64,000 nucleotides of DNA, taken from positions 1,488,001-1,552,000 of the forward strand of contig JBANDB010000002.1 in NCBI GenBank assembly GCA_037576215.1, written 5' to 3'. Position 1 is the stretch's first letter. Every line of letters starts with the position of its first letter. Below the pieces are notes generated by a model that worked only from the letters and a program-made list of their open reading frames with translations, had not been told where the DNA came from and did not search any database. Positions 23,143 to 34,999 of the stretch are shown here, piece by piece. The position numbers and the translations under genes were made by a program. The DNA is from Armillaria gallica. Taxonomy: Eukaryota > Basidiomycota > Agaricomycetes > Agaricales > Physalacriaceae.

Positions 23143-24263
23143 TTATGGGAAGAGGCGGCACAACTCGGATTGTAACTGTGCCTGATGCACTGCGTCGATG
23201 CCCATCAACGCAACGACGATGTCATGATGACTGACAGATACTACCAGCCATTTAGTGATGCTAGTCCTGCAAGTGGGACAAGTGAACTGTTCGGCAAACC
23301 ATTTCACTACGCAGGAGCCACAGAAGCTGTGCCCACAGATAAGCCTATGGAGGCAGTCAGTGGTTGTTTTACCTTGAATTGCCAACTCACAAAGTTGGCA
23401 TGATTATTGTCCCCAGACAGATAGAGCAGTCTGTCAATGGGAGAACCTTCTGTTTCAGTAACCCTAGTCGAGAACGATCCTCTTGATATTCCCCGTGAGT
23501 TCGAACAAGCTGCGCTCTTAAGGCCTCAATCTCCTACGTACACCATCATTTAGGAATTCTAAGTGATGTTTATAAATTGAAATAGATGAACATACCACCA
23601 TGAGATGTCCCTCGGTTGCTAAACGCACTTCAAAGGCGCTTTGACCTTCTTGAATAAGGGCACGAGCCTGGGCTAGGTCGGACTTTAATTGGGTGTTTTC
23701 CTGCCGGTTGGAAAAATTGAGCTGAGAGAGGTCACTAGAGATATGTGGGGCTTACCAACATAAGATTTCGCTCATTTTCCAATCCCATTCCCAGGTGTTT
23801 CATAGCCCTATCCTTTGCGATACCGCACTCTTCCATATGAAGTTGCAGCTTGGCGGTTTCCTGCCAGCCATATATTATGACCTGGTAAAGGTACGGACGG
23901 AACACTTACCAGGTTGAGACGCGCCTCAGTGTCAGCCAATCGCTCACGATACATATCCCTTTCTTTCTTGGCGGTGCTATACAGATGGATGTGGTGTTGA
24001 AGATCCTGGAAGCAGAACGAGTCAATGGATAGCATGATATAGGAATACAAGGGAACTCAACTAGACTGTTTCTTATGGCCTCTGCTTCGTACTGCTCTGC
24101 AAGAACCTGGAATTTAGCAGCCTAGGCAGTATATCAGCAGGATCATGGCATATTTAGTCACGAGGCCAACCTTGTTCGGACCTTTCGTCATACTGGGCGC
24201 AGTCTTCAACCTACCAGTCACTCCGTTAGTAGTCGTCAAATTAGAGTTGGATGCTGGTGGCAT
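23143..24263 (-). CDS. RING-finger protein with N-terminal coiled coil
   Basis: Seven minus-strand exons join in phase to about 267 residues. Exon 1 begins MPPASNSNLTTTNGVTG; exons 2-5 give heptad-rich sequence (YRERLADTEARLNL, TQLKSDLAQARALIQ); the last two give a complete C3HC4 RING at about residues 188-225, with DCSIC, then CGHSFCGSC, then CPTC. The RING is split by a 46-base GTGAGT...TAG intron after the second half of MPTL. All eight metal ligands are present. RING proteins of this layout usually act as E3 ubiquitin ligases, with the coiled coil for self-association; that is inferred from the family. A CT-rich leader with TATATATT lies just before the start. I see no frame damage. Confidence 0.8.
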
Positions 24264-24299
24264 GACGGTGGAAAACTTGTTTGTGTTGAGTCTCAAGTC

Positions 24300-24735
24300 A
24301 AATATATACAGAGAGTGATCCACGCAGTGGCAGAGTGGCTCTGCCTATATTGTTGAACAATCGCCATTCAGATCTGTTGTTCAATGTTAGTGTTCACCCA
24401 TTAGTATTATAATAACGAATAATCCGGTCCGCATGCCCACACGTAAAGTATCTTCCGGCCGCGTTTGAATTCCGTGATAACGCAAAGTCACCGCGATCTT
24501 TGACACAAGTGGCACTGCATAGTTCAAGGTAGTAGACCTACCAGGTGTTGAGGAGTATGATTGCGGTATTGGAACGCTCGCTATATACTCGGGTCGAACC
24601 GCAGAGACCCCCTGCCTTTGGGCCAGTCGTTTAAACAGCTGAGCAAAATCCCCGCACGACCGACAAGTTCTTAGTATGTATAGTATCAGGTCATTCCGTT
24701 ATTATTGCAATAGCGCAGTGCCGCTCTCCTTGATA
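24300..24735. other. No gene seen
   Basis: Upstream region of the RING gene; only short ORFs. I see no repeat match within the window. Confidence 0.4.
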
Positions 24736-24740
24736 ACAAG

Positions 24741-25127
24741 TGATTCATATAAATGGTTATCACAGACCTCGAGATTGAATCAGTCAAGACCATGGACAGG
24801 GTGCTCTGAAATCAGATCGTTGTGAGCCACTGTGTTCTAAGTAGGAGTCAGGGTTTAATGCGACAATGAAGAAGCATATCCAAGCGTATGACAGTATTGT
24901 CGGGAGCAGGGAGTGATCGATTGGGCGGTGCGATCACCTGTGAAAGTTACCCTGTTAGACATGCCAAAAGCCGTTGCAAGCATGCATACCGGATCAGAAG
25001 TTAAATGGATTGATTCGTCCCGAACACCTTCATCCTGTTGGATTTCACCCGCCATCAGTTGCTGCAAGGGATATTAGAGTGCATCTTCAGAGATGGTAAT
25101 ATCCTACCTCAATAACTTCTTTCTGGC
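24741..25127 (-). pseudogene. Module G, copy 1: truncated by repeat A
   Basis: About 310 bases match 50122-50430 in the same orientation, with weaker similarity reaching 25127. The readable exon is DEGVRDESIHLTSDPV, then CMLATAFGMSNRVTF. The match to the upstream exon of the 50 kb gene ends after a few codons, exactly where repeat A copy 4 starts, so the 5' part was cut off or replaced. The 3' boundary, AGTGATTCATAT, is the same in both copies, after which the flanks differ. Confidence 0.65.
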
Positions 25128-26495
25128 TGCCCTTCGAAACACTGGAAATGACGGGTGATAACCCACTGGATAAGAATCGGAATCAGTACGAGTAACGTCA
25201 AGGGAAATAGTAGACCAACGTTCAGATTAAATCATCCATCTCCATCAGACGAATCGTAACTGGACGTGGACACATCCCGGGGTAACCTTCATCGAGGATA
25301 ACCACGCATGCACTGGGGTGTATTCCTGTTGGCATATTTGAGTCCAAGTCGCCCGGCAAAAGAAGAAGGCATACATCGAAAAAATGTATGTACACTCGCG
25401 AGGACCGGGCGGTGGAAACATCAGGGATAGCGGACGCGATGACAACATGCGGCTACAGTCGAGGAGAACGACGTTAGGACTACAAATACAACGGACTGAT
25501 GAGCCTATTGTATGATTTCTGGACAAGTAAGAGCGGCGCATGAATTGGGCTTCGCCGATTCCGTGAGTATCGACTTGACGGACGAGGACCTTCACAGCGC
25601 GACCAAGACGAAGACAAACGAGGGGACACCTAGAATATTAAATATTATCAGAACGACCATTCGTCTATCCAGGACATAGAAACGCACCATGCCTCTTGGT
25701 CCTACTATCCATCCCCGTCCTCGTATACCCCAATATTCACAAATTCACAAATTCACTGCAATTTTGTCGATATGAGCAAGAGCCTACAAGGAGGATAAGG
25801 AAGCGACCACTCGCCAGTATCAAATCCAGCGTCTTGACCCTGTGAGTCGATTCTCCACAAGAAAACTTGACATGATTACCATCCCAGATAAGAGCAGCTG
25901 AAGCGAGCGCCCTAGTGCTGAATTTCGATGGGTGCCGGTGACAAGAGAAGAAGACCGTGGGAATGTTATCTCTCGGCTACATTTGGTGCCCAAAATCATT
26001 AACTCCCCTAAATCCGCGGCTCGGGGAGATAAGGAATTTGATGCTATATCTGATTCCCGCCATCACTTTCTCATGCCTTCTCCCCTTGCCTCACCCACTG
26101 TGTCCGTTAAGCGTAGGATTGTCCCTTGTAACCTCAGCGGCGAGTACGTCTTCAAATTTACATTCAGATATTGTCATTTTACGATACACTTAGATACTTA
26201 ACTCCACGTCCAAACTACATTTTCTTGGTCGGGGGGCAGAACCGCCAACTGCGACCGACCTTGGCGTTTATGCCTAAATCGGGCTGGTCCATTCGTTGAA
26301 CGCAAATCAACGTCGTACTCGCAGTCCCTCGAGAGGCAAACTTCCTTCCGTCGGAAAATCAACCCTACCGAACAATGAACCGAAGAAGACCGTGTAACTC
26401 TTTCGCAGTCTTAGGTATGTAAATCACATCTGCCCAAGTTCTTTGATGCTTACGAGAAGATTATAGGTACAACATAATGTTCTTGATGCATTCCT
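25127..26495 (+). repeat. Repeat family A, copy 4 (tail type T1)
   Basis: Head truncated; starts at CTGCCCTTCGAAACACTGG. Contains the 116-codon minus-strand ORF (25245-25595), two octamers, and the RGNVISRL frame (25932-26201); donor-like site GCGAGT. Its tail, through CCTACCGAACAATGAACCG to GGTACAACATAATG, is shared with copy 1 and in part with copy 6. Confidence 0.85.
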
Positions 26496-26624
26496 ATATT
26501 CAATTAATGTATCAATGACATGACACTATTGCAGACATTGATTAGGAAAAGGGCCGGTAGAGTAAAACATACAAATGGAAGACTCAGATGGACTACGTCA
26601 AATGCAAACAACTCAAGAATCATC

Positions 26625-27662
26625 TTACAACAATCTCACAATAACACTCTGCACTTGAGCCAAGTTGTCTCTGCCCCGCTGTTCCACATCTGCAACTCGC
26701 CTGGTCGCCTCCTGGAGGGCCCTTTGCAAATTCTCTTCCCGCCGTTCCATGTCCTGAATAAGCTGGTCCTTGCACGAGACTTCCAACTTGTGCTCCCTAA
26801 TCTTTTCCCGAAGGTCAGGGATGGGTGATGCTGGGTGACCAGGGAGGTTCCCTGTTTCCATATTGCGAGTTAAGCCTTCATACAACTGGAAGGGATGTGG
26901 TAAGACAGAGAGACACATGCGGCTAAGCAATGAAACACCTACTCCTTGCAGAAAATCATCTTGAATGGCTTGGATTTTCATGTCGTACTAATATCGCGAT
27001 GAGAGTAGGGGGGCGCAAAGGATGTATGGTAACCTTACCTCCTTCCTACGTTCATTGTCTACTTTGGCTATCTCTTCAGCGAGCCGCCTGCGGAATTCAG
27101 CTTCGGACATCCTATCCTATAAAGAGACTCAACAACTAGGCCAACAAAACACGTACCAACGGATGTACCTTGACTTTACGGCGGTTTAAGGCTTGATACA
27201 AGAATTTAATCCGAGTCTGCAGGCGTTGAACGTTGGTATCATTGACAGCACAAAGCTAGCATGTAATGGGTAACTAGTTCACAGACATCAACGGATAGAC
27301 ACACCGGAAGAAGAGTTGATAGCAAGTGGCTTGTATCGCCCGAGTCAGAGAAAGGAGAAGCTGCAGCGACTTGGAACGAGGGGTGAGTGGCGATCGATTG
27401 AAACTAAAAAGAAATGTTCAAAACGAGGGAAGACTGGCTACAACAAAGATGGCACCGGTACATGAGGCATGGGGGCCTGAAAGACATACAAGTAAGCAAT
27501 GACTGGGACGAGAAAGAGAGCGATACTCACCACGATGGGTGGAGGGAGAACGTGGTCTCCATTTGGACCAGGCGAGGTTACGTTGTTAATGGGTACTCCT
27601 TCAAGGTTGAAGAGATGAAGACTAGAAGGCTGAACGGAAGCACTTCTTGGGGAGGTAGACAT
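26625..27662 (-). CDS. Coiled-coil protein, 238 residues, seven exons
   Basis: All six introns are phase 0 with good borders, and the exons join to MSTSPRSASVQPSSLHL..., a 15-base exon (APMPH), FQSIATHPSFQVAAAS, LCAVNDTNVQRLQTR, then DRMSEAEFRRRLAEEIAK, YDMKIQAIQDDFLQG and a last exon with heptads (REKIREHKLEVSCKDQL, MERREENLQRALQEATRR). The C-terminal half is a strong coiled coil; no other domain is seen. Exons 1-3, with their introns and promoter, are shared with the F-box gene at 14571. The stop is at 26625-26627. The frame is intact. A partner-binding or scaffold role would be a guess. Confidence 0.8.
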
Positions 27663-27707
27663 TATGATGATGGGTGAAAGATGAGTTCAATCATTTCGGC
27701 AAGAGGG

Positions 27708-27715
27708 CATTTATA
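27708..27715 (-). promoter_or_regulatory. TATA-like box TATAAATG
   Basis: Stands about 45 bases before the ATG at 27662 on the minus strand, the same word and spacing as before the related gene at 14571. Confidence 0.55.
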
Positions 27716-28019
27716 TGCTCTGCATGAAAGAGTTGCCTAAAACAAACCAACAAAGAAAGATCAGGGAGACTGCCCACGGCGATGCCCGACATTTGAGGCA
27801 TCGAGGGAGAAGCGGTTAACGGAGGTTGATAATCGGCGATGTTACGTAGCGAAGTCGCATCGAAGGCCTCGCACATTGAAAGCGACGCGAGTCGAGGAAT
27901 GGTGTCTGGGCAAGTCGCGCAGTGGACACGGCCGCAGACGCGGAACTCGCGGTCCGGATTCAAGTAAGTACGACGCGCAATCGCCGCATGCTTTCGTTAC
28001 CGACTTGACGCTTTTTTAG

Positions 28020-28780
28020 GAACGCACCATGCCTCTTGGTCCTACTATCCATCCCCGTTCTCGTATACTCCAATATTCACAAATTCACTGCAATTTTGTC
28101 GATATGAGCAAAAGCCTATGAGGATAAGGAAGCGACCACTCGCCAGTATCAAATCCAGCGTCTCGACCCTGTGAGTCGATTCTCCACAAGAAAACTTGAC
28201 ATGATTACCATCCCAGATAAGAGCAGCTGAAGCGAGCGCCCTAGTGCTGAATTTCGATGGGTGTCGGTGACAAGAGAAGAAGACCGTGGGAATGCTATCT
28301 CTCAGCTACATTTGGTGCCCAAAATCATTAACTCCCCTAAATCCGCGGCTCAGGGAGATAAGAAATTTGATGCTATATCTGATTCCCGCCATCACTTTCT
28401 CACACCTTCTCCCCTTGCCTCACCCACTGTGTCCATTAAGCGTAGGATTGTCCCTTGTAGCTTCAGCGGTAAGTACGCCTTCAAATTTACATTCAGATAT
28501 TGTCATTTTACGGTCCACTTAGATACTTGACATCACGTCCACACTACATTTTCCTGGTCGAGGGAAGAACCGCCTACTGCGGCCGACCTTGGCGTTCATG
28601 CCTAAATCGGGCTGGTCCATTCACCAAAAACAAATCAACGTTGTACTCACAGTCAAATACAGGATCCATTCATTGTCGTACTCTGTCCACAGAGGCGACG
28701 TCCTATTTATGCGAGTAGATTCTTGTTCCTTGACTCTGCGGCTTTCTCTTTTCGTTCTAGTCGTCGACAAGGTAAGCCAG
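28020..28780 (+). repeat. Repeat family A, copy 5, right half only (tail type T3)
   Basis: Begins inside the element at GGAACGCACCATGCCTCTTG; the whole left half with the minus-strand ORF is missing. One octamer, RGN(A)ISQL frame (28261-28530), donor-like site GTAAGT. Tail T3 (TCAAATACAGGATCCATTC...) is shared with copies 8 and 9. In T3 the plus frame with RIHSLSYS and HRGDV..FMR stays open in both forms despite a 9-base length difference. Confidence 0.8.
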
Positions 28781-28819
28781 CCCATACCTTTTCTTCAATG
28801 TAACTGATGTTGCCACCAT

Positions 28820-29306
28820 CTACAGATAGTCACCTGTTGTCAAACTTCCGCTTTCCGCCATCGCGAGTAAGTATCCTTCCGGGTCCTGCATGCCCTCAAT
28901 TTCTTCGTATCTTCGGAGACGCTTATTTTTTCGTGCACGTTGTTCTGCAGAAAGAAGCCACCCGTTGAATGGCTGAACCAAGAAATTGTGTTCGAGACGA
29001 CGAAAACTCTGATCCTCCGCTAGATCTGGTGGTTGCGCATGCGACATGGTAAGATTTCCACATTTTTTGCTACTATGTACTTGACTCTTGAAGTCCGAGC
29101 CTCCCAGCCTCATGAATCCCTAAACGAGATTCGCGCTCAAAGAATATGGTATTCGTGGCGGAGATGGTGCCGAGGATGTTGGATAGTGACGACTCAGTGA
29201 AGGCTAAGCGCCGCCGTCGCAGAACGTTCAGTTGCATCAGGTTAGCTGATCCCAAAACAGAATGTACATATCTGTTCGAACCTTTGTCTTCCTGCAGTAA
29301 TTGCAT
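28820..29306 (-). CDS. Candidate gene, two open segments, unknown
   Basis: On the minus strand 29306-29073 is open (MQLLQEDKGSNRYVHS, later RRRRLAFTESSLSNILG) and 29045-28820 is open (MSHAQPPDLAEDQSFRR, then QRARKNKRLRRYEEIEG, ending SLTTGDYL). Both look protein-like, but I could not find a single intron that joins them in phase. The stop at 28820 lies a few dozen bases from the tail of repeat A copy 5. Confidence 0.35.
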
Positions 29307-29309
29307 AGG

Positions 29310-29911
29310 CCCATAGGTAGGATCCTCTCCTGATACCTAATCTAGTACATTCGTCGATGTATTAAATGAACATGTTGTACACCTTCACGACATTCGTATA
29401 TTGCAAGGACACCTGATTTAGAGAGGCCCGACTCTGTGAGAAGGCGTAACGGAAAACGCTCTGACAATATCATACGCTTACTTATGGCAGTTGTGTAAGC
29501 TTGAGTCCTGATATGGTGGCTTTGTCAACGCCAGTGAACAGAACACATACTTACGACCAGGTGGGTAGGATATGGCGAACGGTACCTTGAGCCGTGTGCG
29601 CGTATCGGTACGCAGATTTGGATCTGGTGCTTAATCTTGACCATTTCTGCGATCTGTTTCGGCTTCTTAAACGAGAACATTCCAATATTAATTAGAGATA
29701 GATTGGTAACGAGTATGCTTCAGTTGGTCAAAGGAAGGGTAATTACTAATTATGTAGAGAGGGATGTTAACAAGGAGTGGAAAATAGTGTATACTAAATA
29801 TCGCAATGTACTATATAATAAAATGGAGGCGTGTTTTAGCATTATGACAGATTCGTCTTCCAGAGACGAAAAAAAGATAGCCACGATAAACCGTGTAGCG
29901 GGAGAGGAAGT
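29310..29911 (+). other. AT-rich stretch with a 92-codon ORF (29637-29915)
   Basis: The plus-strand frame at 29637-29915 (MTISAICFGFLNENIPI, then GRVITNYVERDVNKEWK) uses mostly A- or T-ending codons and is much more AT-rich than the genes around it. It overlaps the end of the next, minus-strand gene by a few bases. No family recognised, and it may be chance. Left of it no gene is seen. Confidence 0.25.
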
Positions 29912-30935
29912 CTAGTCATCTGAAAGGCTGTCTGAGCTGTTGGCAGAACTTTCGCTCTCACTCTTCCCAGAGCTGCTGCTTTCAGAATCGCTGGCGACGT
30001 TTTGGGCTTTGGTAACCTGCGCATGATAATTTATGTTAGTCCTGGATATGAAAGCAGCACAATCGAGACTCGCTCTCAGTTTAGACCTACACTTCGCAGT
30101 CCGATAAGCTCCTGACTCGTTTTTGAGGTGGGCTTTTAACATCGCATGCACTGGCCAGCAGTTTTTGTACGGTTTAAGCCACGGGTGTCTGCGAATCAGC
30201 TGGAGTCGGCGTTTGGTCAACAAATCACTAGTTTAGAGGGTTAAAGTGACTCACGGAGCGACAGACTCTGTCAATCTTGACTGAGTCTTGCTTATTGTAG
30301 CAATACCTGAGATCGAGCTTTGCTGCTGCCTGCTCTTTAACGTCGTCCTTATGTATATGCATTTGCATGATGAATCGAATAAATGAAAATTGAGTCCCAC
30401 ACACCGTAACTTTGCGGTATATATCTGCTGACCATTCGCAGTCCTCCATAAGCTTCTTTGCCAAGGAGAAGCCTCCTTGATTAGGCTTTCCAGGCTCCCC
30501 TCGTGGAGCTGCATACTTTGAATTCGAATCAGCGGCCTCTCCGGGCCGTACGTCTGGAGTATCCGTGCCGGGTTCCCGCTCCGTGCTGGTCCTAGTGTCT
30601 GGTGTCTGACTAGGGCTCGGTGGACGTTGATCTTCATCTGGTCGTGACTGGTCATCGATATTCTGTGCTTTTCCGTCTCCTTCCGCACTCATACTTGTGG
30701 GCGGCTGCTCTGCGGCCACCTCAACTTGTGGTCCTTTCGAATCTGTATCAAGCCAGACATCCACCCGTTGTGCTGGAGTCACCACCGGTGAAGCGAAAAA
30801 TGGGGTTTCTACATCTCTTGCTGTGTTCCTAAAGCGCATACGTGGGGTGATGACAGGCAGCGGGTCTTGGAACATTGGTCTGAATCGAATTCGAGGGGTG
30901 ATAAGAGGAAGGTGCGTCTCCATAGATGGTGCCAT
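29912..30935 (-). CDS. Three-exon gene, 303 residues, agaricomycete family of unknown function
   Basis: Exons 30935-30405, 30347-30255 and 30199-29912 join in phase 0 at both introns (GTGTGT...AAG and GTGAGT...CAG; 912 bases in all). The first half is low-complexity and charged, with an internal repeat (PLITPRIRFRPMFQD and PLPVITPRMRFRNTA) and many P, S, T and D residues. The conserved-looking core is exon 1 end to exon 3: KLMEDCEWSADIYRKV, KLDLRYCYNKQDSVKI, then LIRRHPWLKPYKNCWP and VHAMLKAHLKN. The C-terminus is a serine-rich acidic tail (SESSSSGKSESESS). I believe similar PxLxxYxxCWP proteins are widespread and multi-copy in agaricomycetes, but I know no function. No frame damage. Confidence 0.75.
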
Positions 30936-30939
30936 TAGG

Positions 30940-32050
30940 AATCACAGATTGGCCACGGGCGATAGTATTAGAAGTGGGACGTCTGATCCTGGACGAACGA
31001 TAGTAAAGGGGGGGGTTATAAGTTATGGATTGTTTTGTCCCTTGCTTGTGATGCTCATTCTTATACTTTGTCCTCAAGTGCCACTCCATGCAATTGCCAG
31101 GCCATTGTTTGAACAAAACCTTTTACGGCTCGGGGACGATTTTTTGCACAGCCTTCCTTGTATTGGCTTCGATTGTCGCCCAAATTTGTCACTTCGCACC
31201 GATCGCAACCGGCCCATCACTTCCGGTTTGTCCGCCCCTCAACCCTGCAGATTCAGCCAGAGTGACTTGAATAGTAGGCATGTCAGAAATAAGTAGACTA
31301 TTGCTGAGCATGCCTCACCGACAATCCCTGACTGTCTCACTTTTGCAATAGATAAATTCGGTGGTAGGCATTCTTCCAGACATGTTAGCATGAGAAAACC
31401 AACTATACTAAGGACTTTCCTGCGCATCTTTGATGCTCAGCAGTTCCATAGTCGGTGTACGTTCCCAATGGGGTGGTGACCAACGCCCCAAAAACGCCGC
31501 TCGTGGACGCTGCGACAGGAATGCTGTGGAAACGACTGATAGAGTAGATTACTGAGTGTTCGTGATGATTAGAGCCTGATGTATACTCATCATTCGTAGA
31601 ATTTGGGAGGAATATATGCATGGACATTGTGAGAGATACAAGCGAGCGAATCATCCTCCACATAACCCTCCGTCGGTATGGCTTACCAGGTAGGACAATC
31701 GGGTGCTCACCGACTAACGATACGATAAGGTTCCCGCAACTTCAAGGTTACGATACACTCCTTCGTAGTGTCTCTTGGCAGCATCAAACTTTGCACGGTG
31801 GGGGGTAATGGCACGAGAAGATCTCGTGACAACCCATCTGGCATATGAGCTGGAGCAAAAAAGATATATGTAAAGGCGATCTGTAGATTCTGTAGATGAT
31901 TGGGGAATACGTTGCTGCTGAATGTAGGATAAAACATTATATTCGTGTACTTAGAGTCTTGTCATGAGAACCAAAGAACTTGTGCAACGATGATTTACAT
32001 ACTTAAGACTGTGGAAGAGTTATATCACTGACGAAGTATCCAGTACGGTA
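30940..32050. other. No intact gene; holds a short piece of block B (about 31670-31810)
   Basis: The stretch from about 31670 to 31810 is a diverged match to 17510-17660 (shared TACCAGGTA, CACTCATCCG-like and CTCCTTCGTAATGTT-like segments). The rest holds short minus-strand ORFs (31663-31403, 31427-31239) with no clear structure. Confidence 0.45.
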
Positions 32051-33545
32051 TGGGTCTTTCTCGGTTCCTTGTTCGCTAGGGTTGATTTTCCGATGGAAGG
32101 AAACTTGCCTCTCGAGGGACTGTGAGTACGACATTGATTTGCGTTCAACGAATGGACCAGCCCGATTTAGGCATAAACGCCAAGGTCGCGGTTCTGCCCC
32201 CCGACCAGGAAAATGTAGTTTAGACGTGGAGTTAAGTATCTAAGTGTATCGTAAAATGACAACATCTGAATGTAAATTTGAAGACGTACTCACCGCTGAG
32301 GCTACAAGGGACAATCCTATGTTTAACGGACACAGTGGGTGAGGCAAGGGGAGAAGGTGTGAGAAAGTGATGGCGGGAATCAGATATGGCATCAAATTCC
32401 TTATCTCCCCGAGCCGCAGATTTAGGGGAGTTAATGATTTTGGGCACCGAATGTAGCCGAGAGATAGCATTCCCACGGTCTTCTTCTCTTGTCACCGGCA
32501 CCCATCGAAATTCAGCAATAGGGTGCTCGCTTCAGCTGCTCTTGTCTGGGATGGTAATCATGTCAAGTTTTCTTGTGGAGAATCGACTCACAGGGTCGAG
32601 ACGCTGGATTTGATGCTGGCGAGTGGTCGCTTCCTTATCCTCCTCGTAGACTTTTGCTCATATCGACAAAAATTGCAGTGAAATTGTGAATTCGTGAATG
32701 TTTTGGAGGATATGAGGACGAGAGCGGATAGTAGGACGGAGGAGCATGGTGTGTTTCTATGTCCCGGATAGACAAATTGTTCTTCTGATAATATTTAATA
32801 TTCTAGGTGTCCCCTCATTTGTCTTTGTCTTGGTCACGCTGCGAAGGTCCTCGTCCGTCGCATGTTGTCATTGCGTCGGCTATCCCTGATGTTTCCATCA
32901 CCCGGTCCTTGCGAGTGTACATACATTTTTTCGACGTATGCCTTCTTCTTTTGCCGGGCGACTCAGACTCAGATATGCTAGCAGGAACACATCCCAGTGC
33001 ATGCGTGGTTATCCTCAATGAAGGTTACGCCGGGATGCGTCCGATTCGTCTGACGGAGATGGTCTCATAATGGATGATTTAATCTGAACGTTGGTCTACT
33101 ATTTTCCTTTGACGTTACTTGTACTGATTCTGATTCTTATCCGGCAGGTTATCTGTTTCGAATGCCAACCTTTTACTGGTGGTAGGTTCCTCCCCGGAAG
33201 TCGCTCGAGGACTCGCCCCATGACTCGCTTCTGCTGTGTCTGCACCCTTAATCTGCCTACGTTCAGATCTTCCCTATGCTTGGCGCCGATTTTTTATGGC
33301 GAACCTTGAACTTCCGTCAAATCCCTTTTGTTGTTGTCGAGTTCATATCTCAATTTTCAGACGATCTAGTTAATTTTCCACACGAGTTTCATTTCATTTT
33401 CATTTACTGTCACATACAATTCTACTATAATTTCTATCTCGATTCAGCCGGAACTGGATGGCTTCGTCCCTGGTACTAGCTTTAAACTCTACGCCCTTTC
33501 CGCTATGTTAGTTACACTGCATGTGTGGTCATTCTTTCCCCGTAC
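32050..33545 (-). repeat. Repeat family A, copy 6, inverted (tail type T1)
   Basis: Read on the minus strand it has the longest head, starting next to the F-box gene's last codons (GGGGAAAG...), then the GTATGTGACAGTAAATGA block, the GGGGCGAGTC block, and a left half with a deletion that removes most of the 116-codon ORF. The RGNAISRL frame (32501-32232) and the T1 tail follow. Donor-like site GTGAGT. Confidence 0.85.
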
Positions 33546-34974
33546 GCTGAGCCGGTTGAATGTGACCGACGTGTTTGCAAACGCGATGATCTTGTCAATC
33601 TCCGCGCCTTGTAGCTGAGTCACCCGTAACATGATGTCAAGTCCTGTGATGATGGACTCGCATAGTGACCAGGCTATCTGGAGTACTGTCAGTACGCGAG
33701 CGGGTGGTGCGTTGGAAGAATGCCTACCAGGACGTCATCAACATTATCATAGTCGTTGAACGAAAGCCACAAATAATCCACCTCCAAGGGAACATGGGAC
33801 TGGGTGACCGGGTGGAGGAACTGGAAATTGTTCAAGCCCTCCTTTGGGGGGCAGGGCAGGGAGAGTTCGACATGCGTCTTTCGTGTCAAGTTACTGGATG
33901 AGAAGATTGCGGGCAATACGACCTGAAAGAAAGCCTCGATAGAACTTGGCCCACGTTCAGGTTTCAGTTCTAACCATTCAAGGCCCTCGAACGTTGCGCC
34001 TGTCAACATCGGCACCAGCAGCGTGGGACGGCCACTGAGGAAGGTTAATCCACAGTTGAAGCCCTTGTAGTCGTGCATTGCCTGCGAATCTGGGTCATCG
34101 TCGACGATGGTAGCGAATACCGTTTCCAGTGTGATGAGTGCTGGATGATGCTGAAGTAAAGCTCGGACGATGTGTGCTGGAATGGCTGTTGACAGCCGGA
34201 GCTTGGTCAGATTCTTCAAGCACACATTAGCCAGGAAGTTCCATTGCTCTGGAAGCCGAGACGATCTTGCCAAGGCCAATTGCTCGAGGTCAGGAAACAT
34301 GGAAGGTGTGAACTCGCTAAGGAACGAGTTTTTGTCATCAAAAATCATCAAATTTCTTGTAGAACTGATGGAAGGGAAGGAAAATGGACACCAGCGTTGC
34401 AAGCCAGTATGAGGGGGAGGCGGTAGTGACATCGTCGAGAAAAGGTAGACCTTTCAGGGAGCGCAATTATGAACTAGGGAGAAAAAGTGTTCAAGAAGGG
34501 ACCGTTGAACAGTGATCGGATGGGAAAGTTGGAGATTGAGATCCAACCTGATGGTCGCAAACTGACGGGGAGCGGCGAGGATTAGGAATTGTATGCAGCA
34601 CCTGAGGCCTTCCAGGTCCAAGAACTCCATACTCAACTCGATGCCTGACGGTGTCTGACCTCCCTGCTTGGACCAGAGCCAGAGTTTCGCCGCAACAAAG
34701 CTCTTGGAGGTCACCTGGAGTGCACCTTCTTTGTCCCACAACTTGACCCTTTTGCCAAGGACCTCCATGACAATCTCCAACACCCATCTGCATGCCAGGG
34801 CACTTTGCAACAGATCAGGATTCGACATGTAAGAACAAATCTCTAATTGAAGCTCAACCGGTAAGGTAAGCAGCCTAGATGGGGGAAGTTGAAGGGGGGT
34901 CTGGTGTCTTTGTCATACTGTAAGGCTCTGCAAAGCGTGTCGTTTGATGGGTCTGGCGAGAAGGATGTTGCCAT
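33489..34974 (-). pseudogene. F-box gene with one in-frame stop
   Basis: Three minus-strand exons join in phase: 34974-34919, 34874-33728 and 33677-33489 (464 codons). The F-box is near the N-terminus: LTLPVELQLEICSYM then NPDLLQSALACR, split from MATSFSPDPSNDTLC by a 44-base intron. The rest matches the F-box gene at 54014-55449 along its length (AAKLWLWSKQG and IPAHIVRALLQHHPALIT here, AAKLWLSSDQG and IPAHVVRAIIKHHASLRY there). A TGA at 34456-34454 interrupts the frame about 140 codons in, after LVHNCAP, with the frame continuing unchanged beyond. No plausible intron removes it. The last exon ends with the TAG at 33491-33489, inside the head of repeat A copy 6. If made, the truncated product would keep the F-box but lose the C-terminal substrate region. 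Confidence 0.75.
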
Positions 34975-34999
34975 GAGATACAGGGCGCTCGCGCCTGCT

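Noticed and set aside
30697..31296. 199-codon plus-strand ORF
   Set aside because: It lies mostly antisense to the well-supported three-exon gene (29912-30935) and has no splice or composition support of its own.
34432..34460. A 24-base GT...AG stretch over the TGA of the other F-box gene
   Set aside because: Far too short for a fungal spliceosomal intron. The stop is taken as real.
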